From assembly GCF_007896895.1 (NCBI RefSeq), contig NZ_VOGW01000187.1:36688-100687 (forward strand): DNA of 64,000 nt, given 5' to 3'. The DNA comes from Streptomyces misionensis. Its GTDB lineage: Bacteria; Actinomycetota; Actinomycetes; Streptomycetales; Streptomycetaceae. Below the pieces are notes generated by a model that saw only the letters and a program-made list of their open reading frames with translations, was not told where the DNA came from and did not search any database. The position numbers and the translations under genes are program-made. Shown piece after piece: positions 40,803-48,644 of the stretch. Positions within the stretch are counted from its first letter, which is position 1; every line of letters starts with the position of its first letter.

Positions 40803-41285
40803 CTACCCCAGATCGGGAGCGTGCATGGCCCGTACGCCCTCGATATTGCCGTCCAGATAGTGCCGCAGCGACAGCGGAACGAGATGGACGGAGGCGATAC
40901 CGACCCGAGTGAACGGGATGCGGACGATCTCGTACTCACCGGCCGGCTCGTCCACCTCCGGGCCATGGCGCAGGGACGGGTCCATGGACTCCAGCCGGCA
41001 GACGAAGAAGTGCTGCACCTTCACGCCGGTCGCGCCCCCGTCCTCACCGATGTGCTCCACGGTGTCCACGAAGCACGGCACCACATCGGAAATCTTGGCG
41101 CCCAGTTCCTCGTACACCTCTCGGTGCAGGGCGTCCACGACGGTCGAGTCCCCGGGCTCGACCCCGCCACCGGGGGTCACCCAGTAGGGATCGACGCCTG
41201 GCTTGGTGCGCTTGATCAGGATCAGGTCGTCACCGTCCAGGAGAACGGCGCGGGCGGTGCGCTTGACCACGGGTCGGACGGTCAT
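40803..41285 (-). CDS. Nudix hydrolase
   Basis: This 160-residue protein has the Nudix fold and box at residues 39-64 (GGGVEPGDSTVVDALHREVYEELG). REVYEELG is intact, but the earlier conserved Glu position holds Asp or Ser depending on alignment. It likely hydrolyses a nucleotide-linked diphosphate; the substrate is unknown. ATG 41285 has no Shine-Dalgarno. CACATT six bases upstream could be a -10, so the transcript may be leaderless. A one-mismatch parS lies in its promoter region. Confidence 0.85.
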   Translation of the reverse strand: MTVRPVVKRTARAVLLDGDDLILIKRTKPGVDPYWVTPGGGVEPGDSTVVDALHREVYEELGAKISDVVPCFVDTVEHIGEDGGATGVKVQHFFVCRLESMDPSLRHGPEVDEPAGEYEIVRIPFTRVGIASVHLVPLSLRHYLDGNIEGVRAMHAPDLG

Positions 41286-41306
41286 GGGAGAAATGTGGCC
41301 CGGCTG

Positions 41307-41320
41307 GTTCCACGTGAAAC
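41307..41320. other. Degenerate parS
   Basis: GTTCCACGTGAAAC has one mismatch to parS and keeps the CACGTG core. It lies 21 bases upstream of the Nudix start. Confidence 0.65.
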
Positions 41321-41374
41321 ATCGCAAAGCGGCGTCGGACGACCGCATGGCGTTGGCATTGCCTGCCAGGGGCC

Positions 41375-42280
41375 TCAGCACCAGCGCGCGGCCGCTCTCA
41401 GCAGGCATTCGTGGGCCCGGGCCACGGACGGCAGGGCGAGCGTGCCCGCGCGGACCACCAGGAAGTAAGTGCGCAGTGGCGGCACCACCGGGTCGTGCAG
41501 AGCGACGAGCGCGCCCCCGTCGAGGGCCGGTGCGCAGAGATACCGGGGCAGTACGGCCAGACCCGCGCCCGCGATCGCACAGGCGAGCACCGCCCGCAGA
41601 TCGGGGACGACGACCGTGCCGGGGGCGGCCGGGCGGGTGTCGAAGACGGAGGCCCAGTAGCGGGAGACGAACGGCAGCGACTCATGGATCTCGATCAGGG
41701 GAAGGTCCTGGAGCGCGGGCGCGCCCTTCAGCCGTAACGCGTCCGGGTCGATGCGCTCCGACCACCGGGGAGCGGCGACCAGCACATGCTCCTCGTCGCA
41801 GAGCGCGGTCGCGGTGAACAGGGCGCCACGCGGCCTGGCGGTGCTGATGGCCAGATCGTGGTGCCCGGCCGCCAGACCTTCCAGAACCTCCTCCGTGGTA
41901 CCGAAAGAGGCCCGCAGCGCGAAGCCCCTGCGGTCGTCGCCGGTCAGCTCCGTGAGGGCGGGCAAGGCCCGTTCGGCGATGAACTCCGGCGGGCCGGCCA
42001 GATGCAGCGTTCTTCGCGAGGACTCGTCCTCCAGCCGGCTCTCGGCTATCTCCACCAGCGCGTCGAGGTGGGGCGCGGCCTTGTGGGCGAGTTCGTCGCC
42101 GATGCTGGTCGGGGTGACACCGCGCGCCTGGCGGAGGAAGAGAGGCCTGCCCAACTGCCGTTCCAGTGTGCGGATCTGCGAGGTGACGGCGGGTTGGGAA
42201 AGACCGAGCAGCGCCGCGGCACGGGTGAAGGAACCGGCCCGGTGCACGGTGACAAAGGTGCGCAGCAAGGCCAGATCCAT
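41375..42280 (-). CDS. LysR family transcriptional regulator (contains TTA codon)
   Basis: This 301-residue regulator has a winged helix at residues 4-62 (LRTFVTVHRAGSFTRAAALLGLSQPAVTSQIRTLERQLG) and a periplasmic-binding-like effector domain (about 90-295). ATG 42280 follows GGGAGGGG. Leu182 is encoded by TTA (41737-41735), the only in-frame TTA I found in the window. In Streptomyces TTA needs the bldA tRNA, so translation may be restricted to late growth. The target genes are unknown; the PLP gene beyond faces towards it on the same strand. Confidence 0.9.
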   Translation of the reverse strand: MDLALLRTFVTVHRAGSFTRAAALLGLSQPAVTSQIRTLERQLGRPLFLRQARGVTPTSIGDELAHKAAPHLDALVEIAESRLEDESSRRTLHLAGPPEFIAERALPALTELTGDDRRGFALRASFGTTEEVLEGLAAGHHDLAISTARPRGALFTATALCDEEHVLVAAPRWSERIDPDALRLKGAPALQDLPLIEIHESLPFVSRYWASVFDTRPAAPGTVVVPDLRAVLACAIAGAGLAVLPRYLCAPALDGGALVALHDPVVPPLRTYFLVVRAGTLALPSVARAHECLLRAAARWC

Positions 42281-42426
42281 GACAAGCCCCTCCCTGCCCT
42301 CGCCTTCTTCGGCCCCGGCAGCCCTCAACGATAAAAAAGTCGATACCCCCCTGTCATCAGCGTGATTGGACACTGACAGAGAGTCAACTAGCCTTGTTCA
42401 CACGGTTCTTCGCAAGCGGAACCGCC
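42281..42426. promoter_or_regulatory. Promoter region of the LysR gene
   Basis: This AT-richer stretch (gataaaaaagtcgatac at 42329-42345) is the likely promoter and LysR-box area. I cannot place a specific T-N11-A site with confidence. Confidence 0.35.
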
Positions 42427-42463
42427 GGCGGTCCGAGCCAAGAGGGGGGAGGCTCGGACCGCC
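42427..42463 (-). terminator. Terminator after the PLP gene
   Basis: A perfect 13-base stem (42427-42439 with 42451-42463) closes an 11-base purine loop, downstream of the minus-strand PLP gene. Confidence 0.75.
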
Positions 42464-42489
42464 GTCCCGTTTCTCCGGCGGACGCCGGC

Positions 42490-43638
42490 TCAGTCCGCCG
42501 ACTCGTCCAGGGCGCGCAGGATGTCCGCCACCAGGTCCTCGGGGTCCTCGGCGCCGACCGACATCCGGATGAAGCCCTCCGGTACCGCGTCCCCGCCCCA
42601 GCGGGCACGGCGCTCGGCCGTGGAGCGCACCCCGCCGAAGCTCGTCGCGTCCTCCACCAGGCGCAGGGCGGCGAGGAAACGTTCGGCACGCGCGCGTGTG
42701 GACAGCGTGAACGACACCACACAGCCGTAGCGGCGCATCTGCCGGGAGGCGACCGTGTGCGCGGGGTCGCCGGGCAGCCCCGGGTACCGCAGGCCCGACA
42801 CCTCCGGCCGCTGCCGCAGAGCCTCGGCGACGGCGAGGGCGGTGGCGTTCTGCCGGTCGACTCGCAACTGGAGCGTGGCGATGGACCGGTGCGCGAGCCA
42901 GGATTCCATGGGACCGGGGATCGCCCCGACGATCTTGCGCCAGCGCCGTACGGCGGCCATCACCTCGGCGTCGCGCCCGGCCACGTACCCCAGGAGGACG
43001 TCCCCGTGCCCGGTGAGCTGCTTGGTGCCGCTGGCCACCGCGAAGTCGGCCCCCAGGGCCAGCGGGCGCTGGCCGAGCGGGGTGGCCAGGGTGTTGTCGA
43101 CGGCCACCAGGGTGCCCTGGGCATGGGCCGCCACCGCCAGACGCCGGATGTCGCACACATCGAGCCCGGGGTTCGACGGCGACTCGATCCACAGCAGCCG
43201 CGCGCCCTCCAGCACCTCCAGCTGGGCGTCCCGTCCGGTCGGGGCGGTGCGCACCTCGACGCCGTACGCCTCCAGCTGGGCGCGGACCAGCGGCAGCGCC
43301 TGGTAGCCGTCGGACGGCAGCACCACCGCGTCCCCGGCGCGCACCTGGGAGAAGAGCACGGCGGAGATCGCCGCCATGCCGGAGGCGAACACCAGCGTCT
43401 CGACGTCCGCCCGCCCGGGCGCCTCCAGCTCGCCGATGGCGTTCTCCAGCAGCGTCCAGGTCGGGTTGTCGTCACGGCCGTAGGAGTACGGCCCCGACAC
43501 CTCGCCCGGCAGATGGAAGTGCGCCGCGAAGACGGGGCCGGGCAGGGTCGGCTCGTGTTTGACCGGCTCGGGCAACCCGGCCCGGACCGCGCGCGTGCCG
43601 TCGCCCACGGGGTCTTCGCTCGTACCAGTCGCGCTCAT
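42490..43638 (-). CDS. Cys/Met metabolism PLP-dependent enzyme (cystathionine gamma-lyase/synthase-like)
   Basis: This 382-residue enzyme of the gamma-lyase family has YSYGR (residues 51-55, phosphate contact from the partner subunit), LVFASGMAAISA (82-93), the PLP aspartate in VAVDNTLATP (D181) and the Schiff-base lysine K206 in SGTKQLTGHGD. It acts on cysteine/homocysteine-type substrates. The exact reaction cannot be told. Its start overlaps the ptpA stop by four bases, an unusual partnership. Confidence 0.88.
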   Translation of the reverse strand: MSATGTSEDPVGDGTRAVRAGLPEPVKHEPTLPGPVFAAHFHLPGEVSGPYSYGRDDNPTWTLLENAIGELEAPGRADVETLVFASGMAAISAVLFSQVRAGDAVVLPSDGYQALPLVRAQLEAYGVEVRTAPTGRDAQLEVLEGARLLWIESPSNPGLDVCDIRRLAVAAHAQGTLVAVDNTLATPLGQRPLALGADFAVASGTKQLTGHGDVLLGYVAGRDAEVMAAVRRWRKIVGAIPGPMESWLAHRSIATLQLRVDRQNATALAVAEALRQRPEVSGLRYPGLPGDPAHTVASRQMRRYGCVVSFTLSTRARAERFLAALRLVEDATSFGGVRSTAERRARWGGDAVPEGFIRMSVGAEDPEDLVADILRALDESAD

Positions 43639-44162
43639 GCCGCCCGTCCCTCCAGGTGTTCCCGTACGGCGGCGAGCAGACCGGTGCTCGCCTCCTCCAC
43701 CATCTCAAGGCACTCCTCGAAACCCTCCAGGCCGCCGTAGTACGGGTCGGGCACGTCGAGGGCCTCGTCGCCCGCAGGGGGCTCGTCCGGCGCGGCGGAT
43801 CCGGGCGGGACGTGGGCGTACGCACGCAGCAGCCGGACCTTGCGCGCGTCCGCCTCGGTGGGCGCGAGCCGGCGCAGGGCCCTGAGGTGTCCCGCGTCCA
43901 GGGCGATCACGAGGTCGAGGCGGGCGAACCACGACGGCTGGAACTGGCGCGCGACGTGGTCGCAGTCGTAGCCGTGCTCGTGCAGGACGGCTACGGTGCG
44001 CGGGTCGGCGGCCTCGCCCTCGTGCCAGCCGCCGGTGCCGGCGCTGTCGATCTCCACCAGCTCCTCCAGCCCGGCCTCCGCCACCCGCGCGCGGAAGACG
44101 TACTCGGCCATCGGGGAACGGCAGATGTTGCCGGTGCACACGAAGCAGACGCGATAGGTCAT
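43635..44162 (-). CDS. ptpA: Low-molecular-weight protein tyrosine phosphatase PtpA
   Basis: This 175-residue phosphatase has the P-loop C9-TGNIC-R15-S (CX5R) and the general-acid aspartate in DVPDPYYGG near residue 136. An internal insertion (PPGSAAPDEPPAGDEA) precedes that loop. From memory, S. coelicolor PtpA occupies this locus and raises antibiotic output when overexpressed. It lies seven bases after the holin-like gene and overlaps the PLP gene. Confidence 0.92.
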   Translation of the reverse strand: MTYRVCFVCTGNICRSPMAEYVFRARVAEAGLEELVEIDSAGTGGWHEGEAADPRTVAVLHEHGYDCDHVARQFQPSWFARLDLVIALDAGHLRALRRLAPTEADARKVRLLRAYAHVPPGSAAPDEPPAGDEALDVPDPYYGGLEGFEECLEMVEEASTGLLAAVREHLEGRAA

Positions 44163-44169
44163 GGGGCGC

Positions 44170-44547
44170 TCAGTCCTCGTCCGGCAGGATCATGTGCAGG
44201 GCCCAGGAGACGACCGAGATGATCAGTCCGCCGAGGACGGCCGTCCAGAACCCCTCCACATGGAAGCTCAGCTGGAGCTTGCCGCACACCCACGAGGTCA
44301 GCAGCAGCATCAGCGCGTTGACGACAAGCGTGATCAGGCCCAGCGTCAGAATGAACAGCGGGAAGGTGAGCACCTTCAGGATGGGCTTGACCAGCCAGTT
44401 CACCAGACCGAAGATCAGTGCGACGACGATCAGCGTCCCGGCTTTCTTCGCGGTGCCGTCACCGGTCAAGGTGATCTTGTCCAGGAGCCATACGGCCACC
44501 GCGAGGGCTCCCGCGTTCGCGATCGTCTTGACTACGAAATTCTTCAT
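44170..44547 (-). CDS. Phage holin family IV-like membrane protein
   Basis: This 125-residue protein has four hydrophobic segments (about residues 5-23, 35-55, 62-85 and 98-118) and matches the mycobacterial four-TMS holin family (PF04020). Chromosomal members are common and not known to be lytic. ATG 44547 lacks a Shine-Dalgarno; CACGAT seven bases upstream could be a -10 for a leaderless transcript. It starts the holin-ptpA-PLP operon and diverges from the cupin gene. Confidence 0.85.
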   Translation of the reverse strand: MKNFVVKTIANAGALAVAVWLLDKITLTGDGTAKKAGTLIVVALIFGLVNWLVKPILKVLTFPLFILTLGLITLVVNALMLLLTSWVCGKLQLSFHVEGFWTAVLGGLIISVVSWALHMILPDED

Positions 44548-44606
44548 GTGTCTGATCGTGGCAGACCCGATCGGAAGCGAGCAGTGAGGCGAGGGCGGCA
44601 ACGCAG

Positions 44607-44924
44607 ATGAAGGCATTCCGGCTGGACGAACTGGAGGCGGAACGTGCCGCCAACGAGGGTGCCTATCTTCAGTTTCTGCGCGAGCGGAACATGTCGGTCG
44701 GCCTCTACGCCCTCGACGCGGGCGAGCACGATCCGCAGAAGCCGCACAACCAGGACGAGGTGTACTTCGTCGTCAGCGGCCGGGCGTCGATCACCGTGGG
44801 CCTGGAGACGACCGAGGTGGCACGGGGCAGCGTCGTGTACGTGCCCGCCGGTGTCGCCCACAAGTTCCACCACATCAGCGAGGATCTGAGGGTGCTCGTC
44901 GTCTTCTCTCCGCCCGAGGCGTGA
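44607..44924 (+). CDS. Cupin domain protein
   Basis: This 105-residue protein is a single conserved barrel: HNQDEVYFVVSGRASITVG (motif 1, with metal-binding His/Glu) and VYVPAGVAHKFHHISEDLRVLVVFSP (motif 2). Small cupins are enzymes or sensors; the function is unknown. It diverges from the holin-ptpA operon with 59 bases between starts. The ribosome binding site is weak (gagg). Confidence 0.88.
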   Translation: MKAFRLDELEAERAANEGAYLQFLRERNMSVGLYALDAGEHDPQKPHNQDEVYFVVSGRASITVGLETTEVARGSVVYVPAGVAHKFHHISEDLRVLVVFSPPEA

Positions 44925-45070
44925 GAGCGGACCTCCGGGTTCCCTAGGGGACGGTTCAGGGGAGGACAAGGGCCGCGGGGCCCCCGCGCGCCCCTCGGAC
45001 GGCCCTAGCATCGAACGCAGGACATCGGGACCGTACGAGATGTACGCACGAGACGAGAAGGACGAGGGCC

Positions 45071-45283
45071 ATGCGAGGGATCTTCGCGGGACTGCCGTGG
45101 TGGGTGAAGTGGGTCGCGGTGCCGGTCATCGCCCTGGTCGTCTTCGGCGGGCTGATAGCGAGCGTCGTCGGTTTCGTGATCGGCCTGCTGTTCAAGGCCC
45201 TGGTCTTCGTGGCCCTGGTCGGCGGACTGATCTACATCGTGCGCAAGTTCATGTCGAACTCCTCCTCGCACGGCGACTGGTGA
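45071..45283 (+). CDS. Small membrane protein (DUF5326-like)
   Basis: This 70-residue protein has two hydrophobic segments (about 10-32 and 35-56) and a polar tail (RKFMSNSSSHGDW). A GAAGGACGAGG tract precedes the ATG. A gene of this kind sits upstream of ssgR in Streptomyces genomes as I recall. The function is unknown. Confidence 0.8.
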   Translation: MRGIFAGLPWWVKWVAVPVIALVVFGGLIASVVGFVIGLLFKALVFVALVGGLIYIVRKFMSNSSSHGDW

Positions 45284-45483
45284 ACGACGGGGGAGCCGGT
45301 GACCGGTGAGGGGGTGCCGGTTCCCTCGGGGGAGGGAAGTTTCCCCGTGAGCCCGTCTGTACGCGGTGGCAGGCGGTTAGAGTCCGGAACTCCCCACGGG
45401 GACCGGCCCCGTGGGTGGCGCAGACCCCCAACCGTGCTCCCCGCTCCCGCACGGCCTGCCCCCTCGCGCTTCCGGAGTAACCC

Positions 45484-46344
45484 TTGGCCACGGTCGACAC
45501 CGCACCGGCAGAAACCCGCACACTCCCCGCCCAGCCGCGCCCCCGCACCTCTTCCCCGCGGCGGCCGTCCGGCATGGCCGTCGCATCGCAGCCGGCCGCC
45601 GCGACCCTCATCGGCTCCGTGCAGCGCGCCATGCGGCTGCTGGAGACGGTCGCCGCCCATCCCTACGGCGCCCCCGCCAAGCAGCTCGCCCGCGCGACCG
45701 GCCTGGCCCTGCCCACCGCCTACCACCTGCTGCGCACGCTGGTGCACGAGGGCTATCTGCGCCGGGAGAAGGGGCTGTTCTTCCTCGGTGACGCGGCCGA
45801 GCGGCTGAGCAGCAACGGAGCCCGGGAGAATCGTCGCTGCAGGGTCGCGGACACGCTCGCACACTGGCGTGATTCCATCGGTGCGCCGATGTACTACGCG
45901 ATGTACCGGGACGGCGAGATCGACGTCCTGTGCGTCTCCGACTCCCGGGAGGCCCCCGCGGCCGAGGAGTGGGCCGACTTCCGCGAGACCGGGCATGCGC
46001 ACGCCCTCGGCCAGTGCCTGCTCTCCCAGCTGGACGAGGGCGCCCGGCGCGACCACCTCGCGCGCTACCCGGTACAGGCCCTCACCCCGTCCACCGTGCG
46101 CGACAGCGACGCCCTGCTGCGGCGGCTGGCCCGGGTGCGGCGCATGGAGCCGGTGGTGGAGCGCCAGGAGTACGCGCTCGGCACGGTCTGCGCGGCGGTC
46201 CCCATCACCGTCGGCACGACCGCGGCCACCGTGGCCTTCTCGCTCCCGGTCCACCAGGCCGACCGGCTGCTGCCCGCGGCCCACCGGCTGCAAACGGAGA
46301 TCGGCCGCCAGATCGGGTCACTCACGCTTTCTATCAGTATCTGA
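45484..46344 (+). CDS. ssgR: IclR family regulator SsgR
   Basis: This 286-residue regulator has an IclR winged helix (about residues 40-105, LIGSVQRAMRLLETVAAHPYGAPAKQLARATGLALPTAYHLLRTL) and an effector domain to the end. In S. coelicolor SsgR activates the adjacent ssgA, needed for sporulation. The first 30 residues are a Pro/Arg-rich extension. TTG 45484 is supported by GGAG nine bases upstream; ATG 45574 has none. Confidence 0.92.
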   Translation: MATVDTAPAETRTLPAQPRPRTSSPRRPSGMAVASQPAAATLIGSVQRAMRLLETVAAHPYGAPAKQLARATGLALPTAYHLLRTLVHEGYLRREKGLFFLGDAAERLSSNGARENRRCRVADTLAHWRDSIGAPMYYAMYRDGEIDVLCVSDSREAPAAEEWADFRETGHAHALGQCLLSQLDEGARRDHLARYPVQALTPSTVRDSDALLRRLARVRRMEPVVERQEYALGTVCAAVPITVGTTAATVAFSLPVHQADRLLPAAHRLQTEIGRQIGSLTLSISI

Positions 46345-46442
46345 AATCTTACTCCTTGTGATCTGCTGTGTACTTTCAGCAAGATTTACCACGGTCAGAG
46401 GGATCAAACCCGGCCAGTCGATGTCATACGACGGGGTAGGCG
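46345..46442 (+). promoter_or_regulatory. ssgA promoter region
   Basis: This 98-base gap between ssgR and ssgA is clearly AT-richer than its surroundings (46341-46400). AAATCTT (46344-46350) and AAGATTT (46381-46387) are widely spaced inverted arms. The SsgR-controlled ssgA promoter is expected here. No -10/-35 can be fixed with confidence. Confidence 0.5.
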
Positions 46443-46880
46443 ATGCGCGAGTCCGTACAGGCAGAGGTCATGATGAGCTTTCTCGTCTCGGAGGAGCTCT
46501 CCTTCCGCATTCCGGTGGAGTTGCGCTACGAGACCGGCGATCCCTATGCCGTGCGGCTCACCTTCCATCTGCCCGGCGACGCCCCGGTCACCTGGGTCTT
46601 CGGGCGGGAGTTGCTGATCGACGGCGTAGGACGGCCGTGCGGGGAGGGTGATGTGCGCATCTCCCCCGTCGAGGCCGAGGTGCTGGGCGAGGTGCTGATC
46701 AGGCTTCAGGTCGGCTGCGACCAGGCCCTGTTCCGCTCGTCTGCGTCGCCGCTCGTCGCCTTCCTCGACCGTACGGACAAGCTGGTGCCGCTCGGCCAGG
46801 AGGGTGCGCTGGCCGATTTCGACGCGCATCTCGACGAGGCGCTGGACCGCATCCTGGCCGAGGAGCAGAGCGCGGGCTGA
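46443..46880 (+). CDS. ssgA: Sporulation and cell-division protein SsgA
   Basis: This 145-residue SALP family protein (MRESVQAEVMMSFLVSEELSFRIPVELRYE) closely resembles S. coelicolor SsgA as I remember it. SsgA marks sites of septation and germination and helps place SsgB and FtsZ during sporulation. It is preceded by ssgR, its activator. It contains no TTA codon. Function is known for the family; the activity here is inferred. Confidence 0.95.
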   Translation: MRESVQAEVMMSFLVSEELSFRIPVELRYETGDPYAVRLTFHLPGDAPVTWVFGRELLIDGVGRPCGEGDVRISPVEAEVLGEVLIRLQVGCDQALFRSSASPLVAFLDRTDKLVPLGQEGALADFDAHLDEALDRILAEEQSAG

Positions 46881-46989
46881 CCGTCGCGAGACGGGGCGTC
46901 GCCGCTCCGCCGTGTCGCACGGAACAGAGCAGTAACGCTTCTGCGCAGGACGCCGAGCGGCGCCCTCGGCGCCGGGGCCCCGATCCGGC

Positions 46990-48402
46990 TCACCGCTTGC
47001 GGCGCCGGCCCCGGCCGCCCCGTGCCGGAGCGGGCCGGCCGCCCGCGAGGGCCCCGGCGCCCGGCCCGCGCCGGTCGGAGCCCACCACCAGGGCGGCCAG
47101 CGCGGTGGTGACCGGCACCGAGGCCACCAGGCCGATGGAGCCCACCAGGGTGCGCACGATCTCCTCGGCCACCAGCTCGCTGTTGGCCACCGTCCCCACG
47201 CCGCTCTGGGCGATGGAGAACAGCAGCAGCAACGGCAGCGCGGCGCCGGCGTAGGCGAGCACGAGCGTGTTGACGACGGACGCGATGTGATCGCGGCCGA
47301 TGCGGATGGCCGCCCGGTACAGGCCGCGCGGGCCCATCGAGGGATTGGCCTCGTGCAGCTCCCACACGGCCGACGTCTGGGTCACCGTCACATCGTCCAG
47401 GACGCCGAGCGAGCCGATGATGACCCCGGCCAGCAGCAGACCGCTCATGTCGATCTTCGGATAGAGCCCGTGGATCAGACCGGTGCTGTCGTCGGTGTTG
47501 CCGGTGAGCGCCGCCCAGCCGATGAACTGCGCCCCGAGCAGGCCGATCAGCGACAGCGAGATCAGGGTGCCGAGCACGGCCACCGACGTACGGGCCGACA
47601 GACCGTGGCACATGTACAGGGCGATCAGCATGATGGCGCTCGACCCGACGACCGCCACGAGCAGCGGGTTGGAGCCCTGGAGGATCGCGGGGAGGATGAA
47701 CTGGTTGAGCACCAGGAAGCTCACGGCGAGGGCGACGAGGGCCATGACACCGCGCATCCGGCCCACCACCACGACGGCGAGCGCGAAGATGCCCGCGAGC
47801 AGCGCCATCGGGAACGCGCGGTTCACATCGGTCACCGAATACTGGAGGTTCTTCGGCGCGGTCGGCTCGTAGGCGGCCACTACCTGCTCGCCCTGGTGCA
47901 GCTGCCTGAGCTGGTCGGGCTGCACGATCTCGGTGAACGTACGGCCCTTGTCCTTGCCGGTGTCGACCCGGATGGTCGCCTTCTTGCAGGTGCCGCCGGA
48001 CCGCTGTCCCATCGGGGAGCCGCCGCCGGTGGAGGAGGGGTCGGCGGCCGGAGCACCGCCCGAGGCGTTCACCGAGGCGCAGTCGACTTCCACCACCCGG
48101 GTGACGGTGGCCTGTTGGGTCTGCCGGTCGAAACCGACGCCGCTGTGCTTGTGGGAGGGGGCGCCACCGGGCCAGAGCACCACCAGACCGACGACCACCG
48201 CCGCGGCGAACGGAACCAGGACCGCCGCGATCACCTTGCGCAGTTGCCGGGACACGGGCGCGGCGGGCCCATGGCCGTGGCTGTGGCTGTGACCGTGGGA
48301 GGCATGGGCGTGACCGTGCGGCTGGTCAGGGGTCAGGTCGTCCGAGCCGTCGGGCCGGCGCGGGCCGGGCGGCTGGTGCGGGTGCTGCTCCATCCTGGTC
48401 AT
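46990..48402 (-). CDS. YibE/F family membrane protein
   Basis: This protein of about 470 residues has an N-terminal His-rich stretch (HGHAHASHGHSHSHGHG), a first membrane segment (about residues 55-78), an outer domain of about 110 residues containing two cysteines, then seven or eight further segments. The YibE/F signature region is VGRMRGVMALVALAVSFLVLNQFILPAIL to the C-terminus. The function is unknown; the His-rich end may bind metal (inference). The start is uncertain: 48402 or 48393, both with weak ribosome binding sites. Confidence 0.85.
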   Translation of the reverse strand: MTRMEQHPHQPPGPRRPDGSDDLTPDQPHGHAHASHGHSHSHGHGPAAPVSRQLRKVIAAVLVPFAAAVVVGLVVLWPGGAPSHKHSGVGFDRQTQQATVTRVVEVDCASVNASGGAPAADPSSTGGGSPMGQRSGGTCKKATIRVDTGKDKGRTFTEIVQPDQLRQLHQGEQVVAAYEPTAPKNLQYSVTDVNRAFPMALLAGIFALAVVVVGRMRGVMALVALAVSFLVLNQFILPAILQGSNPLLVAVVGSSAIMLIALYMCHGLSARTSVAVLGTLISLSLIGLLGAQFIGWAALTGNTDDSTGLIHGLYPKIDMSGLLLAGVIIGSLGVLDDVTVTQTSAVWELHEANPSMGPRGLYRAAIRIGRDHIASVVNTLVLAYAGAALPLLLLFSIAQSGVGTVANSELVAEEIVRTLVGSIGLVASVPVTTALAALVVGSDRRGPGAGALAGGRPAPARGGRGRRRKR

Positions 48403-48483
48403 CGCCAGATCATCGCAAGAACCGGGGAGGCCCACTGTTCATCGCGCCATCGATGGCGCTAGCGTGGAGGCACCTTTGCACAC

Positions 48484-48640
48484 GCGGGAGCTCGGAGCAC
48501 CGGGCTGAGAGGGCGCTGACCTCCGTAGACGCGATGTTTCACGTGGAACGAGCGATGTTCCACGGGAGGCGTCGGACCGACGGAAACCGCTGCGTCGACC
48601 GCCGAACCTGTTACCGGGTAATGCCGGCGTAGGGAGTAGG
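48484..48640 (+). promoter_or_regulatory. TPP riboswitch (thi box) of thiC
   Basis: The conserved halves are visible: GGGCTGAGAGGG (48502-48513) and ACCTGTTACCGGGTAATGCCGGCGTAGGGA (48606-48635, the distal arm). Between them is a long variable arm with an eight-base stem (CGTGGAAC and GTTCCACG). The GGGAGTAGG just before the thiC ATG is the likely ribosome binding site and follows directly, fitting control of translation initiation by thiamine diphosphate. Confidence 0.9.
48536..48549. other. Degenerate parS inside riboswitch
   Basis: GTTTCACGTGGAAC has one mismatch to parS. It forms one side of the variable arm of the thiC riboswitch. Confidence 0.55.
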
Positions 48641-48644
48641 TCTC

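Noticed and set aside
44170..44547. Holin-like gene as evidence of a prophage
   Set aside because: No phage structural, integrase or lysis genes are nearby; chromosomal members of this family are common.
46958..46974. GGCGCC-type hairpin between ssgA and the YibE/F gene as a terminator
   Set aside because: Seven-base stem without T-run in very GC-rich DNA; too weak to call.
48551..48564. A second parS-like word in the thiC leader (GTTCCACGGGAGGC)
   Set aside because: Four mismatches to parS; it is explained as the pairing partner in the riboswitch arm.
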